A stretch of DNA of 53,957 nt, from assembly GCA_031290985.1 (NCBI GenBank), contig JARLJW010000070.1:1-53957 (forward strand), given 5' to 3'. The position numbers and the translations under genes were made by a program. This document shows, piece by piece, positions 32,653 through 41,160 of this stretch. The stretch is from Verrucomicrobiia bacterium (GTDB lineage: Bacteria > Verrucomicrobiota > Verrucomicrobiia > Limisphaerales > UBA11358). How positions within the stretch are numbered: position 1 is the stretch's first letter; every line of letters begins with the position of its first letter. The notes under the pieces are model-generated. The model did no database searches. It was not told the DNA's origin and saw only the letters and a list, made by a program, of their open reading frames with translations.

Positions 32653-33387
32653 TCACACCTTCGGCTTCAGAAATTTTTCTTCGCAGTCGGGGCAGATGCC
32701 GTGGGTGATCTTCGTGGCGGAGTTGGCGGTGATGTATTTCTCGATCTGATACCAGTAGCCGCTGTCGTTGCGGACTTTTTTGCACCAGGCACACACGGGC
32801 AGCAAACTTTGCAGGGTCTCGATCTGGCTGGTCAACTGGCGGGTGCGGCGCAAGGTGGCGAGGGCGTCGGCGCTCATGCCGAGCAGGGTGGAGAGCAGGC
32901 TGAAGGCGACTTCCTGCGCGGGCGCAACCTCCCGGCGCAGCAGCCCGCCGAACATGCCGACGACCTGGGTGGAGATGGCGAGCGAATGCAACAGGCCGCG
33001 CTCGGTCTGCGGCTCAAGGCCGAGCGCAAAGAACACCGGCGCGCCCTGGCGCAGCGCGAAGGCGAAGCGGCCGGCCTTGATCTGGCCGTCGACGATGCTC
33101 TGCATCACCGCCCCGTCTTCCTCATTGGCCACGAGGGAAAGCTCAAAGTTAAAATCCTTGGCGTTCACGGTCCAAAACCCGCATTTGGCGAAGAGGTTCA
33201 AGCCGTTGATGTAGCTCTGGCTGACGCGGAGGATGCCTTTGACGCTGTCCTGCGTGTGGAGGTCGCGACGATAATGTTCGAGCGCGGCGAAGAGCGAGGG
33301 GAGCTCGCTCTGGGCATCCAGGCGGCTCAATTTCTCCAGGCCGGTGCGAAGAAAGTCAGGATAAACGGAATCAAAGGAGTCGGGCAT
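32653..33387 (-). CDS. Signalling-associated protein with C-terminal zinc-ribbon-like domain
   Basis: A 244-residue soluble protein. The N-terminal ~190 residues are alpha-helical and I do not recognise them. The last ~45 residues, LLPVCAWCKKVRNDSGYWYQIEKYI...HGICPDCEEKF, form a CX2C...CX2C module found at the ends of PAS-, GGDEF- and histidine-kinase-type proteins in several phyla. There it is thought to bind a metal. It follows an HDOD gene by 8 bp on the same strand, so the three genes 34591 to 32653 form one operon. Probably a sensory or adaptor component. Confidence 0.6.
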   Translation of the reverse strand: MPDSFDSVYPDFLRTGLEKLSRLDAQSELPSLFAALEHYRRDLHTQDSVKGILRVSQSYINGLNLFAKCGFWTVNAKDFNFELSLVANEEDGAVMQSIVDGQIKAGRFAFALRQGAPVFFALGLEPQTERGLLHSLAISTQVVGMFGGLLRREVAPAQEVAFSLLSTLLGMSADALATLRRTRQLTSQIETLQSLLPVCAWCKKVRNDSGYWYQIEKYITANSATKITHGICPDCEEKFLKPKV

Positions 33388-33395
33388 GGCGCGGC

Positions 33396-34247
33396 CTATT
33401 TTTTAAGGAACGCCTCCTCGACCGCGAGAATCTGGGCATCCACGTTCTCGATGAGCCGGGCCAGGACCTCGGGGCCGAGGCCGAGGACGGCCCACGCCTT
33501 GTCATCCAGCGGCGAGACATATTGTTCGCCGGAACTGCCGATGCCCATGGCGTTGACCAGGTGGTCGGCGATGTGCACGACGGCGGCGTCCATCTTGGAC
33601 ACGCTGTGGTTCGGCGTGTGATGAAAGGCGACGGCCTGCACGAGCGCGGACGGATAGCTCCAGCTTTGCAGCAGCTCGGCGGCGATCTGCTGGTGGTCGT
33701 ACCCGAGGATTTTTTTCTCGGCCTCGCGCAGCAGGATTTTTTCGGACGAATAACAGGCGAACACCTTTTGCGCCCAGTCGGCGGATTGGGCGAAGAGGAC
33801 GAGGCGGCCGACATCGTGCAGGAGGCCGGCGACGAAAAATTTATCCGGCTTGGGCAGGCGGCGTTCCATGGCGAGGAGCCGGGCGGTGATGCCCACGGCG
33901 AGGCTGTGGCGCCAGAACGATTCCTTGTTGACCAAATGGTCGGGCACGCCCTTGAACTGTTCGAGCACGCTGGAGGCGACGATCATGTCCTGGATCTGCT
34001 GGATGCCCAGGAGGCTGACGGCCTCGGCGACGGTGCTCAGGCGGTTGGCGAAACCGAAGAACGGGCTATTGGCCAGGCGCAGCAGGCGGGCGGTGAGGTC
34101 CGGGTCTTTTTGGATGGCGTCGCCGATGGTGTTGAGGCTGCACTGCGGCGATTGCAGGGCCAGTTCGATCTCTTCCAGCACGGGGCCGTAGGAGCCGAGG
34201 CTGCGCGGGACGGCCGCGACCATGGCCTTGATGGAGGGAGGGTTCAT
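33396..34247 (-). CDS. HDOD-domain signalling protein
   Basis: A 283-residue protein with the HDOD fold: MVAAVPRSLGSYGPVLEEIEL, IGDAIQKDPDLTARLLRLANSPFFG, STVAEAVSLLGIQQIQDMIVASSVL, and FFVAGLLHDVGRLVLFAQS, in which the HD residues resemble an HD phosphohydrolase centre but in the weaker HDOD context. HDOD proteins act in stress and chemotaxis-like signalling, often without a proven enzymatic activity. I choose ATG 34247, which overlaps the preceding small gene by 4 bp (ATGA). Upstream residues in the longer frame lie in that gene and are not conserved. Confidence 0.8.
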   Translation of the reverse strand: MNPPSIKAMVAAVPRSLGSYGPVLEEIELALQSPQCSLNTIGDAIQKDPDLTARLLRLANSPFFGFANRLSTVAEAVSLLGIQQIQDMIVASSVLEQFKGVPDHLVNKESFWRHSLAVGITARLLAMERRLPKPDKFFVAGLLHDVGRLVLFAQSADWAQKVFACYSSEKILLREAEKKILGYDHQQIAAELLQSWSYPSALVQAVAFHHTPNHSVSKMDAAVVHIADHLVNAMGIGSSGEQYVSPLDDKAWAVLGLGPEVLARLIENVDAQILAVEEAFLKK

Positions 34248-34591
34248 GGTTTGGGCGATTGGAGGATGCGCCGGGCTTGGCGCAGGAGCATGAGTTGGAA
34301 AATTTCCGCCGGCACGGGGCCGAAATCGTCCGGTTTCCAGAAACGCGCGCGGAGATCGGCGGTGATCTGGGCGAGGACTTCGGGCGGCAGTTGCGCGAGG
34401 GGGTCGTGGGCCTGGGCGGCCTCGGCGGTGGCCTCGATATCCACCTCCTCGACGCCCCACGCTTGCAGGATGCCGATCTGGCGTTCGCTCAATTCGCAGC
34501 CGGAGGGCGCGAGCAACATCCCGTCGAGGTTCTTGATCTCACGGGCGACAACCATGCCGGGTTGCAATTCCTCTGATTTGACACGGATCAC
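34244..34591 (-). CDS. Small protein with an HD-GYP-type N-terminal (DUF3391-like) segment
   Basis: A 115-residue protein starting at GTG 34591. The segment VKSEELQPGMVVAREIKNLDGMLLAPSGCELSERQIGILQAWGVEEVDIE is the domain that precedes HD-GYP and related signalling proteins. The rest (PEVLAQITADLRARFWKPDDFG) is helical. It is followed by the HDOD gene with an ATGA overlap, consistent with one functional unit split over two or three genes. The longer open frame runs into the dispersed repeat R1 and is rejected. Confidence 0.65.
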   Translation of the reverse strand: MIRVKSEELQPGMVVAREIKNLDGMLLAPSGCELSERQIGILQAWGVEEVDIEATAEAAQAHDPLAQLPPEVLAQITADLRARFWKPDDFGPVPAEIFQLMLLRQARRILQSPKP

Positions 34592-34631
34592 GCTTAGGCA
34601 TCGGCGGAAAGGCGGCGGGACTTGAGAGGGG

Positions 34632-34868
34632 GTTGCCCGCTGTTTTCGGTGGCAGGGCGAAGGGGCCAAAGGAATGGCTGGCTCAACGTTCCTGCCCCGG
34701 CGCAAACAGCGGATCGGCTGAAATAAATTAGAGCAGAAAACAGCACCTACCGTATTGGGTATTGTTGCCGCGCGATGCGGAAGTTGATTTTAAATCTGCC
34801 ACCCGGCTCGTCCAGCCCGATACCGACCGCGTCATTGGGGGGCGCAGCTTAGTTTTTAGCCAGGTCTG
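34632..34868 (-). repeat. Dispersed intergenic repeat R1, copy B (reverse orientation)
   Basis: Reverse complement of this stretch aligns along its whole length with copy A (24113-24345), for example CAGGAACGTTGAGC and CCCCTTCGCCC, CCACCGAAAACAGCGG. The boundary on the right coincides with TGA 34867-34869 just before a short open frame. Copy B keeps only part of the perfect hairpin present in copy A. It lies between the operon at 34591 and the glycosyltransferase region. Confidence 0.75.
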
Positions 34869-34869
34869 A

Positions 34870-35115
34870 TCGGCGAGGGTGAGGGAAGAGGAGCTGCCAA
34901 CGGTCATTGCGCCAGAAAGTTTCCAAACAGAGAAGGGCCTCGTGGCCGAAGGTCTCAAATATCCGCTGGTCAGTGGAGCGTTTCTGGCGCACCATGGGGT
35001 CATGGATTTTGCCGGCTGGCCGACGCGTCTGCATGCGGAAAAGAACGCTGATTTCAAGCGGCAGATCCATGCCGGCAAGGAACCGGAAGGCTGGTTTCTC
35101 GTACGGTTCCAATGA
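34870..35115 (+). pseudogene. Possible truncated end of an unidentified gene
   Basis: A protein-like open frame of about 80 codons (EEELPTVIAPESF...HAEKNADFKRQIHA...EGWFLVRFQ) begins right after the repeat copy R1 and ends in a TGA that overlaps the next start by 4 bp, as genuine neighbouring genes do here. I cannot name the protein. It may be the surviving 3' part of a gene cut by the repeat. Alternatively it is a chance frame, since a comparable frame exists on the other strand. Confidence 0.35.
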
Positions 35116-36059
35116 TAAATATGGCTGATTCGCCAAAAACCAAACCGAGCATCGCAGTGGCAATTCCCTGTTATCAGGAGGCGCTGACGATTGGCAAGGT
35201 CGTCGCCGATTTCCGCCGGGAACTGCCGGAGGCCCGCATCTACGTGTATGATAACAATTGCACGGACGGCACGGGTGACCTCGCCGCGAAGGCCGGGGCC
35301 ATCGTCCGGCGCGAGAAGCGCCAAGGCAAAGGATTTGTCGTCGCCACCATGTTTGAGGAGATTGAAGAAGACATCCTTGTGATGGTGGACGGGGATGACA
35401 CTTACGAGGCCGCCCACGTCCATAAATTGCTGGGACCCATTTTGCGTGGTGATGCCGACATGACGACCGCCACCCGGCTCACGACCCACGGCGTGGGTTC
35501 GTTCCGGCCGTTGCACGTGGCCGGCAACCAAATGGTCTGCGGCATCATCAACTGGATGTTCAAATCGAGCGTGTCGGACATCTTTTCCGGCTACCGCGCC
35601 TTCACGCGTGAATCGGCGCGGCAGATCCCGATCACGGCGGCCGGGTTTGATGTCGAGACCGAGCTGACCTTGCAGGCGCTGTACCGCGGCCAGGTTATCC
35701 AGGAGCTGCCGGCGCCGTATCGCGCCCGGCCCGAAGGCGGTTTTTCGAAGCTGAACACGTTTTCGGATGGAATTCTGGTGCTGCTCCGGTTGTTTCTCAT
35801 CCTGCGCTCCTACAAGCCGCTGACCTTTTTCGGCAGCCTCAGCATCTTGCTGATGATGCTGGGGCTGGGGATTGGTTCGCTGCCGGTTTATGATTTCATC
35901 GCCGATCCGAACCATTATGTGCATCGTGTGCCGAGCGCCATTCTCGCCGCCTCGCTGGTGATGCTGTCATGCTTTTCGCTCGGCCTGGGGCTGATCTTGA
36001 ACAGCGTGAACGTGCGGCTGTTGGAACTGGAAAAACTGGTGGCCAAGGCGGGAAGGTGA
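35112..36059 (+). CDS. Family 2 glycosyltransferase with C-terminal membrane helices
   Basis: A 315-residue GT-A enzyme. Catalytic features: IAVAIPCYQEALTIGKVV, YDNNCTDGTGD, the Lys/Arg stretch RREKRQGKGFVVATMF, VMVDGDDTYEA (DxD) and DIFSGYRAFTRESARQIP. Two hydrophobic segments near 235-300 (LTFFGSLSILLMMLGLGIGSL and ILAASLVMLSCFSLGLGLIL) anchor it to the inner membrane. The overall form is like dolichyl/undecaprenyl-phosphate sugar transferases. It overlaps the preceding open frame by 4 bp, and a Wzt-like ATPase follows 8 bp after it. It probably loads or polymerises sugars on a lipid carrier. Confidence 0.88.
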   Translation: MINMADSPKTKPSIAVAIPCYQEALTIGKVVADFRRELPEARIYVYDNNCTDGTGDLAAKAGAIVRREKRQGKGFVVATMFEEIEEDILVMVDGDDTYEAAHVHKLLGPILRGDADMTTATRLTTHGVGSFRPLHVAGNQMVCGIINWMFKSSVSDIFSGYRAFTRESARQIPITAAGFDVETELTLQALYRGQVIQELPAPYRARPEGGFSKLNTFSDGILVLLRLFLILRSYKPLTFFGSLSILLMMLGLGIGSLPVYDFIADPNHYVHRVPSAILAASLVMLSCFSLGLGLILNSVNVRLLELEKLVAKAGR

Positions 36060-36067
36060 CGTTTTAA

Positions 36068-37330
36068 ATGAGTGCCGCCGCCATCATCGCCGAGGGTCTC
36101 GGGAAAAAATACCTGCTGCATCACCAGCAGGAAGGCCGGCGCTACAAGGCGTTGCGCGATGTCATCGCGGGGCGGGCAAAGTCGCTGGTGAAACTGGGCG
36201 CACGCCGGGACCTGCCGCCGGTCGAGGAATTTTGGGCGTTGAAGGATGTTTCCTTTGAGATCCGGCACGGCGAGGTCGTCGGCATCATCGGTCGCAACGG
36301 CGCGGGCAAATCCACGCTGCTGAAATTGCTGAGCCGGATCACCGAGCCGACCACCGGGCGCATCCGCCTGCGCGGCCGGGTGGCCAGCCTGCTGGAAGTG
36401 GGGACGGGCTTCCATCCCGAGCTGACGGGGCGCGAAAATATTTTTCTCAACGGCGCCATCCTGGGCATGGGCAAGGCGGAGATCACGCGCAAGTTCGACG
36501 AGATCGTGGCGTTCGCCGAGGTGGAAAAATTTCTCGACACGCCGGTGAAGCGTTATTCGAGCGGCATGTATGTGCGGCTGGCGTTTGCCGTGGCGGCGCA
36601 CCTGGAGCCGGAGATTCTCATTGTGGACGAGGTGCTGGCCGTGGGGGACGCATCGTTCCAGAAGAAGTGCCTGGGCAAGATGCAGGATGTAAGCAAGGGC
36701 GGCCGCACGGTGCTGTTCGTGAGCCATAACATGGGGGCGATCACCTCGCTCTGCCAGACCGGGATCTGGATGCAGCAGGGGCGCCTCATCAAAACCGGTC
36801 TCGCCCGTGCCATCGTAGATGAATATCTTACCACCAACTCCGATTCGCTGCAGACCGTTATGGACCTGTCGGCAACCGAACGCCACGGTGATTGGGGCCG
36901 CCGTTTGCGTATTGAAAAAATCGAATGGCTTTCCGGCTTGCCTCTGCAGCATGGTGAAAAGTTTGTTATGCGGATCTATTTTCGGACCCTTGACCAAACC
37001 GACCAAGTTTCCCTTGGCATGGGGTTTTCCAATCTCGAAGGCGTCCGCCTTTTGAGCTATGACACAGATTTCCAAAACGGTCATCGTCCGGATTTCAAAA
37101 AAAATTCAACCGGCGTCGTGACCCTGAGCGCCGAGTTGCCGTTGGCGCCGGCGTTGTATAATTTCAGCGTGGGGTGCCGGTCCGGGGACGCGTTCGGGCT
37201 GGATTACATTCCCGAAGCCGGCCAGGTTGAAGTCGTAATGGGGCCAAAAACACCCGGCTACATTGCCGTGCCTGGCGCCGGCGTCCGGCTGACAAGTGAA
37301 TGGGATTGGAGTTTTGGCCAGCCCAAATGA
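36068..37330 (+). CDS. Wzt-like polysaccharide ABC transporter ATP-binding protein
   Basis: A 420-residue ATPase. N-terminal ABC domain with Walker A GRNGAGKST at about 75-83, signature YSSGMYVRLAF at about 163 and Walker B ILIVDEVLAVGD, then H-loop SHNM. From ~280 a separate beta domain follows (IEKIEWLSGLPLQHGEKFVMRIYF...SVGCRSGDAFGLDY), which fits the carbohydrate-binding C-terminal domain of Wzt proteins that recognise the O-antigen end. No Wzm-type permease gene is in the window. The permease may be encoded beyond it or lost. It belongs to the polysaccharide region and is probably cotranscribed with the glycosyltransferase upstream. Confidence 0.88.
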   Translation: MSAAAIIAEGLGKKYLLHHQQEGRRYKALRDVIAGRAKSLVKLGARRDLPPVEEFWALKDVSFEIRHGEVVGIIGRNGAGKSTLLKLLSRITEPTTGRIRLRGRVASLLEVGTGFHPELTGRENIFLNGAILGMGKAEITRKFDEIVAFAEVEKFLDTPVKRYSSGMYVRLAFAVAAHLEPEILIVDEVLAVGDASFQKKCLGKMQDVSKGGRTVLFVSHNMGAITSLCQTGIWMQQGRLIKTGLARAIVDEYLTTNSDSLQTVMDLSATERHGDWGRRLRIEKIEWLSGLPLQHGEKFVMRIYFRTLDQTDQVSLGMGFSNLEGVRLLSYDTDFQNGHRPDFKKNSTGVVTLSAELPLAPALYNFSVGCRSGDAFGLDYIPEAGQVEVVMGPKTPGYIAVPGAGVRLTSEWDWSFGQPK

Positions 37331-37391
37331 CAAGCCATGGCTTATGAAAGATTGATGTTGTTATCCAATTACCCGATTTCTATAAATAAGC

Positions 37392-38186
37392 ATGAATAAG
37401 GTCAAAGAGTATTTGCGAAAAGGGCGGCACCGTGTGCGCCGCACACTGAATCGCATCCTCCCTGGGGCAAGAGTAAACAAAATCAAGAATCTCTCCCAAT
37501 TGCGGGCCAGGCTTCAGTGGATTCAAGTTCCAGCGGAGGTTGGCAGCGTAAAAGGACAGCTTTGGCCGGAGGAGCAACGCGCTCTCTATGCGCTTGGCGC
37601 CATGGCGGAATCGCCCATGCTCGAGATCGGAGCTTGGTTGGGGCTTTCCGCAACCTGTCTCGCCAAGGGTATCCTCGCCAGCGGGGTGAGCAAGGAATTC
37701 ATCACTTGCGAACTTAATCCAACCCCGGCCAATTATCGCCGGCTGCCGGATGGACAGATAGCTTTTTATTATCCGCCCGAATCTGAAATCACCATGGGCG
37801 CGTGTTCTCCGGAAGTGTATGAAAATGAAATCAAACCCGTTGTGGAACACCCAGAAGGCGTCGCCGGTCAACTCCGCGCGAACTTGAAGAGGGTGAACGT
37901 AGATTCAGTCGTCCAGATTGTGACCGGTGACTTTAAAACCGCGTTGCCCGTGCGCAAGTTCAGGTTTATTTTCACGGACACCATGCATGAGCCTTCGGAA
38001 ATCCGCCGCAACGCGCCGAATCTGCTTAAATTGGTTGAGGATGGCACCATCCTCGCCTGTCATGATACGACCCCGGAAAACCGCGAGGAACTGGGTAATT
38101 ATTTTCAATTCTCAGAGTCCATACAAATTAAAACCTTGTTTATTGGCGTGATCAAATTGAGAAAGGACGGCGAGAAAGGACCGTGA
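37392..38186 (+). CDS. Class I SAM-dependent methyltransferase-like protein
   Basis: A 264-residue protein of the Methyltransf_24 type: MLEIGAWLGLSATCLAKGIL (SAM-binding glycine motif), EFITCELNPTP, VVQIVTGDFKTALP, FRFIFTDTMHEPSEIRRNAPNLLKLVEDGTILACHDTTPEN. It begins with a basic helix (VKEYLRKGRHRVRRTLNRIL). Such enzymes methylate sugars or carboxyl groups in surface polysaccharide pathways. It is in the same direction as the Wzt-like gene but 61 bp away. Base composition in the first part is a little lower in G+C. The acceptor is unknown. Confidence 0.75.
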   Translation: MNKVKEYLRKGRHRVRRTLNRILPGARVNKIKNLSQLRARLQWIQVPAEVGSVKGQLWPEEQRALYALGAMAESPMLEIGAWLGLSATCLAKGILASGVSKEFITCELNPTPANYRRLPDGQIAFYYPPESEITMGACSPEVYENEIKPVVEHPEGVAGQLRANLKRVNVDSVVQIVTGDFKTALPVRKFRFIFTDTMHEPSEIRRNAPNLLKLVEDGTILACHDTTPENREELGNYFQFSESIQIKTLFIGVIKLRKDGEKGP

Positions 38187-38309
38187 AAATCATGGTCCGG
38201 CCGTCTGCCGGGTGATGAATTCAAGCCGGCACACGCCCGCCGTCCAGAATCAAAAAACAACCTGTTTAACCTGCCTTGCACCTTACACATTTCGAGCCAG
38301 AAAACCCCC

Positions 38310-38969
38310 ATGTTCAAACTCCTTTCAAAAATTGCCGGTAAATTTCCGCAACTCCGTTCTCGCGAGTTTTACGCCGAGACGTTTGATTATCAATCCGGCC
38401 TCGGCGATTCCGCATGGTTGCTGTATGGCCTGGCGCGGTCCATCAAACCGAAGGTCTGCGTCGAGATCGGGTCCGCGCGCGGCAAATCCGCCTGCGCGGT
38501 CGGCCTGGCGTTGCGCCGCAACGGTGGCGGCAAACTTTACGCCATCGATCCCCACAGCCGGACAAATTGGAACGACACGGACTCGGTGGACTCCTTCGCC
38601 ATCATCAACGAACACCTGCAAAAATCCGGCGCGGCGGATTTTGTGGAGATTGTCCGGAAAACCTCTGGGGAGGCGGCGAAGGGCTGGGACAAGAAGATCG
38701 ACCTGATTTTCATCGACGGCGACCACAGCTATGAGGGCGTGAAGGCCGACTGGGAGCTGTTTCTGCCGCACCTGAATGAATTTGGTGTGGTGGTATTTCA
38801 CGATACGCTCTGGGATTTGCGGCCGGATCCGAACCTGGGCCGCGCCGACATGGGCGTGCCGCGGTTCGTGGATGAACTCCGCGCGGCGGGCTATCCCGTC
38901 ATCACCATCGACCAGAACTTTGGCGTTTCCCTGGTGCAGCCGCACAAAGGTGGCGTAAAATTGCGTTGA
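38310..38969 (+). CDS. Class I SAM-dependent methyltransferase
   Basis: A 219-residue methyltransferase, distantly like the preceding gene but different in sequence. Visible: VCVEIGSARGKSACAVGLAL (motif I), LYAIDPHSRTNWND, VEIVRKTSGEAAKGW, KIDLIFIDGDHSYEGVKADWEL (FIDGDHSYEGV is characteristic of Methyltransf_24) and VVVFHDTLWDLRP. It lies in the polysaccharide region, 124 bp after the previous gene and 30 bp before a GT9-type gene. It probably methylates a sugar unit, but the sequence does not give the acceptor. Confidence 0.82.
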   Translation: MFKLLSKIAGKFPQLRSREFYAETFDYQSGLGDSAWLLYGLARSIKPKVCVEIGSARGKSACAVGLALRRNGGGKLYAIDPHSRTNWNDTDSVDSFAIINEHLQKSGAADFVEIVRKTSGEAAKGWDKKIDLIFIDGDHSYEGVKADWELFLPHLNEFGVVVFHDTLWDLRPDPNLGRADMGVPRFVDELRAAGYPVITIDQNFGVSLVQPHKGGVKLR

Positions 38970-38999
38970 TATTTTGGCGGCCACGCGGAAACTTTGCGC

Positions 39000-39953
39000 A
39001 TGGCTGATTCGGATGGATTCATCAGAAAGGTGGGCGCACCCTTTGCCGGGGTGTTCAACCGCCTCCGTTTGGGCCTGCCGACGTATTATTTTCACGGCAC
39101 CGGCGGCATTGGCGATGATCTCATGTGTACCACGGTGTTCCGAGAATTAAAAAAACGCAGCCCGGCCCGCATTGCCATGAACTCAGGGTATCCGGGGTTG
39201 TTTCAAAATAATTCTGATGTCAATTACATCATCCATCATTCCCGTCCGCGGTTAGATTACTGGCTGCGCGCCGGCCTGCCCTTCGTGCGGATGGGGTATG
39301 CAAGGTATTTTCCCGAAACCGACGGTGACGAGCCGCTCTCTGAGCACGTGCTGATTAAATTATGCCGGCTCGCGAAAATCAGCGGGCCGATTGAACTGCG
39401 CCCCTATCTTTTTTTGACGCGGGAGGAATTTGCCGCTGGCAAAGTGGCAGAATATCAGGTCGCCATCCAATCCTCCGGCCTGGGCGCGCCCCATCCGATG
39501 CGAAACAAGGAATGGTATCCGCAGCGCTTTCAGGAAGTTTGCTCCGAGTTGCGCGCAGATGTCAGCGTGGTTCAACTTGGCTCGGCCAGCGACCCGAAAA
39601 TGGAAGGGGCGATTGATTTGCGCGGCAAGACGACCATGCGCCAGTCGGCCGCCATCCTGGCCAATTCGCTCGTGTTCGTAGGACTCGAAGGCTTTCTCAT
39701 GCACCTCGCCCGCGCCGTGGACTGCCGTAGTGTCATCATTTACGGCGGACGTCTCAAACCGTCGCAAATTGGCTACGTCGCCAACAAGAATCTTTACACG
39801 CAGGTGCGTTGCGCGCCTTGCTGGCTGCGCAACCCGTGCGAGTTCGACCGCAAATGCATGGACATGATCACGGTGCCGCAGGTCATCGCGGCCACCGCCG
39901 AGCAGATCAGCAAATATGGCACGCTGCTCGAAGTGCAGACGGCTAATTTGTGA
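39000..39953 (+). CDS. GT9-family glycosyltransferase (ADP-heptose transferase-like) with Cys motif
   Basis: A 317-residue GT-B protein. YYFHGTGGIGDDLMCTTVFRELKKRSPARIAMN is the N-terminal nucleotide-binding part; the C-terminal part has DLRGKTTMRQSAAILANSLVFVGLEGFLMHLARAVDCRSVIIYGG. Near the end is CX2CX5CX5C (C-APC-WLRNPC-EFDRKC), a four-Cys motif also present, with other spacing, in the two GT9-type genes at 41-43 kb. It could bind a metal. Start: ATG 39000; a TTG six bases earlier is possible. It belongs to the polysaccharide region, last gene of the plus-strand run. Confidence 0.8.
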   Translation: MADSDGFIRKVGAPFAGVFNRLRLGLPTYYFHGTGGIGDDLMCTTVFRELKKRSPARIAMNSGYPGLFQNNSDVNYIIHHSRPRLDYWLRAGLPFVRMGYARYFPETDGDEPLSEHVLIKLCRLAKISGPIELRPYLFLTREEFAAGKVAEYQVAIQSSGLGAPHPMRNKEWYPQRFQEVCSELRADVSVVQLGSASDPKMEGAIDLRGKTTMRQSAAILANSLVFVGLEGFLMHLARAVDCRSVIIYGGRLKPSQIGYVANKNLYTQVRCAPCWLRNPCEFDRKCMDMITVPQVIAATAEQISKYGTLLEVQTANL

Positions 39954-39975
39954 GGGGGAACCAGCCCTTGGGCGG

Positions 39976-41160
39976 TCAGTCCATCCCCAGCAGACTTTTT
40001 TCGATCACGTCCACCATGGCGTCCAGCGTGTGTTTTTCCCGTACTTCACGAAGGGCGTTGCCGGAGATGTGCTGGAAGAGTTCGCGGTTGGCGCAGAGCT
40101 CCCGGATGGCGCGGGCGCAATCCGCCGCGTCACCCGCCGCAAATGTCATGGCCGTTTCGCGGTTGCGGAACAACTCCCCGCTGCCGCCGGTGGTGGTGCC
40201 AACGACCGCCAGTCCGCCGGCGATCGCCTCCAAGGGGGTGATGGCAAACGGTTCCTCCCATTCGGAGGGAAAAATCAAGGCATCATGTTCGGCGTAGACC
40301 CGGGGTAAATCCGCGCGCGACACCTTGCCCAGAAAATTCACCCGGTCGGCGATGCCCAGTTCCGCCGGCAGCGCGCGCATCGCTCTTTCGTAGTCCGGGT
40401 GCATGCCGCCACCGGCCAGAGTGAGAACAAGTCCGGAAAACTCCGGTTCGCGGGCCAGCAGCGCCAGCGCGGCGATGGCGGTGTGAACGCCTTTTTGCCG
40501 GATCATCTGACCGACATAAAGGAGGCGCCGCACCGGCCACCGCTCGCGCGAGGCGGGGGCGAATTGTGCGAAGTCGATGCCCCAATGGGCGACGACGGAC
40601 GCGCGTCCAGCAAAGGTGATCTTGGATTTCACGGCCAACTGCCGCAGAAAATCACTGGCGAAATGACACGGGCGGTTTTGGATGATTGGCCAGCCACGCA
40701 CGAGGAAGGTCCGGCCGAACAACGCACGGACGAGGACGTTTTTTTGCGCCGGGCCCGCCAGCCAGGCGCCGATGCGCCAGGAGACAAAATTGGTGTCCGA
40801 CAAAAAGAACGCCATACGACAACCATGCCAGTACGCCGTAAACGGCAGCCAGAGCGACAACCCGGCCTGGTTCCAGAAATAAACAACCTCCGGTGAAAAT
40901 TCCCGGATGGCCCGCACGAGCTTGCGGTTTTCGGCGGGCTTATTGTGCGGCGGGTCAGCCGGCGCGGTGCTGTATTGCAGCGCTCGTTTGACATCGGCTT
41001 CGCCCGGCAGGTTTTCTGTTTCGCCCCTGCGAAAGGTGCTCGTCAGCACCATGACCGCATGTCCCCGGGCGCGGAGTTTTTCCACCACATCACGGCAGCC
41101 GATCTCGTAACCGCCGACGTGGTGCGGCGGATATAGATTCGTAACGACCAAGATTTTCAT
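39976..41160 (-). CDS. GT4-family glycosyltransferase
   Basis: A 394-residue GT-B enzyme: VVTNLYPPHHVGGYEIGCRDVVEKL, VYFWNQAGLSLWLPF and VRRLLYVGQMIRQKGVHTAIAALALL. Further on are LTLAGGGMHPDYE and VNFLGKVSRADLPRVYAEHDALIFPSEWEEPFAITPLEAIAGGLAVVGTTTGGSGELF, with the EX7E motif (FAITPLEA). The C-terminus (HISGNALREVREKHTLDAMV) is standard. Start: ATG 41160 gives the conserved N-terminus and overlaps the stop of the GT9-type gene upstream by 4 bp. It likely adds a sugar to a surface glycan using a UDP- or GDP-sugar. Confidence 0.9.
   Translation of the reverse strand: MKILVVTNLYPPHHVGGYEIGCRDVVEKLRARGHAVMVLTSTFRRGETENLPGEADVKRALQYSTAPADPPHNKPAENRKLVRAIREFSPEVVYFWNQAGLSLWLPFTAYWHGCRMAFFLSDTNFVSWRIGAWLAGPAQKNVLVRALFGRTFLVRGWPIIQNRPCHFASDFLRQLAVKSKITFAGRASVVAHWGIDFAQFAPASRERWPVRRLLYVGQMIRQKGVHTAIAALALLAREPEFSGLVLTLAGGGMHPDYERAMRALPAELGIADRVNFLGKVSRADLPRVYAEHDALIFPSEWEEPFAITPLEAIAGGLAVVGTTTGGSGELFRNRETAMTFAAGDAADCARAIRELCANRELFQHISGNALREVREKHTLDAMVDVIEKSLLGMD

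Noticed and set aside
34741..34866. Open frame on the plus strand before the glycosyltransferase
   Set aside because: It lies inside repeat R1, as the alignment with the copy at 24.1 kb shows, and ends with TGA at the repeat boundary.
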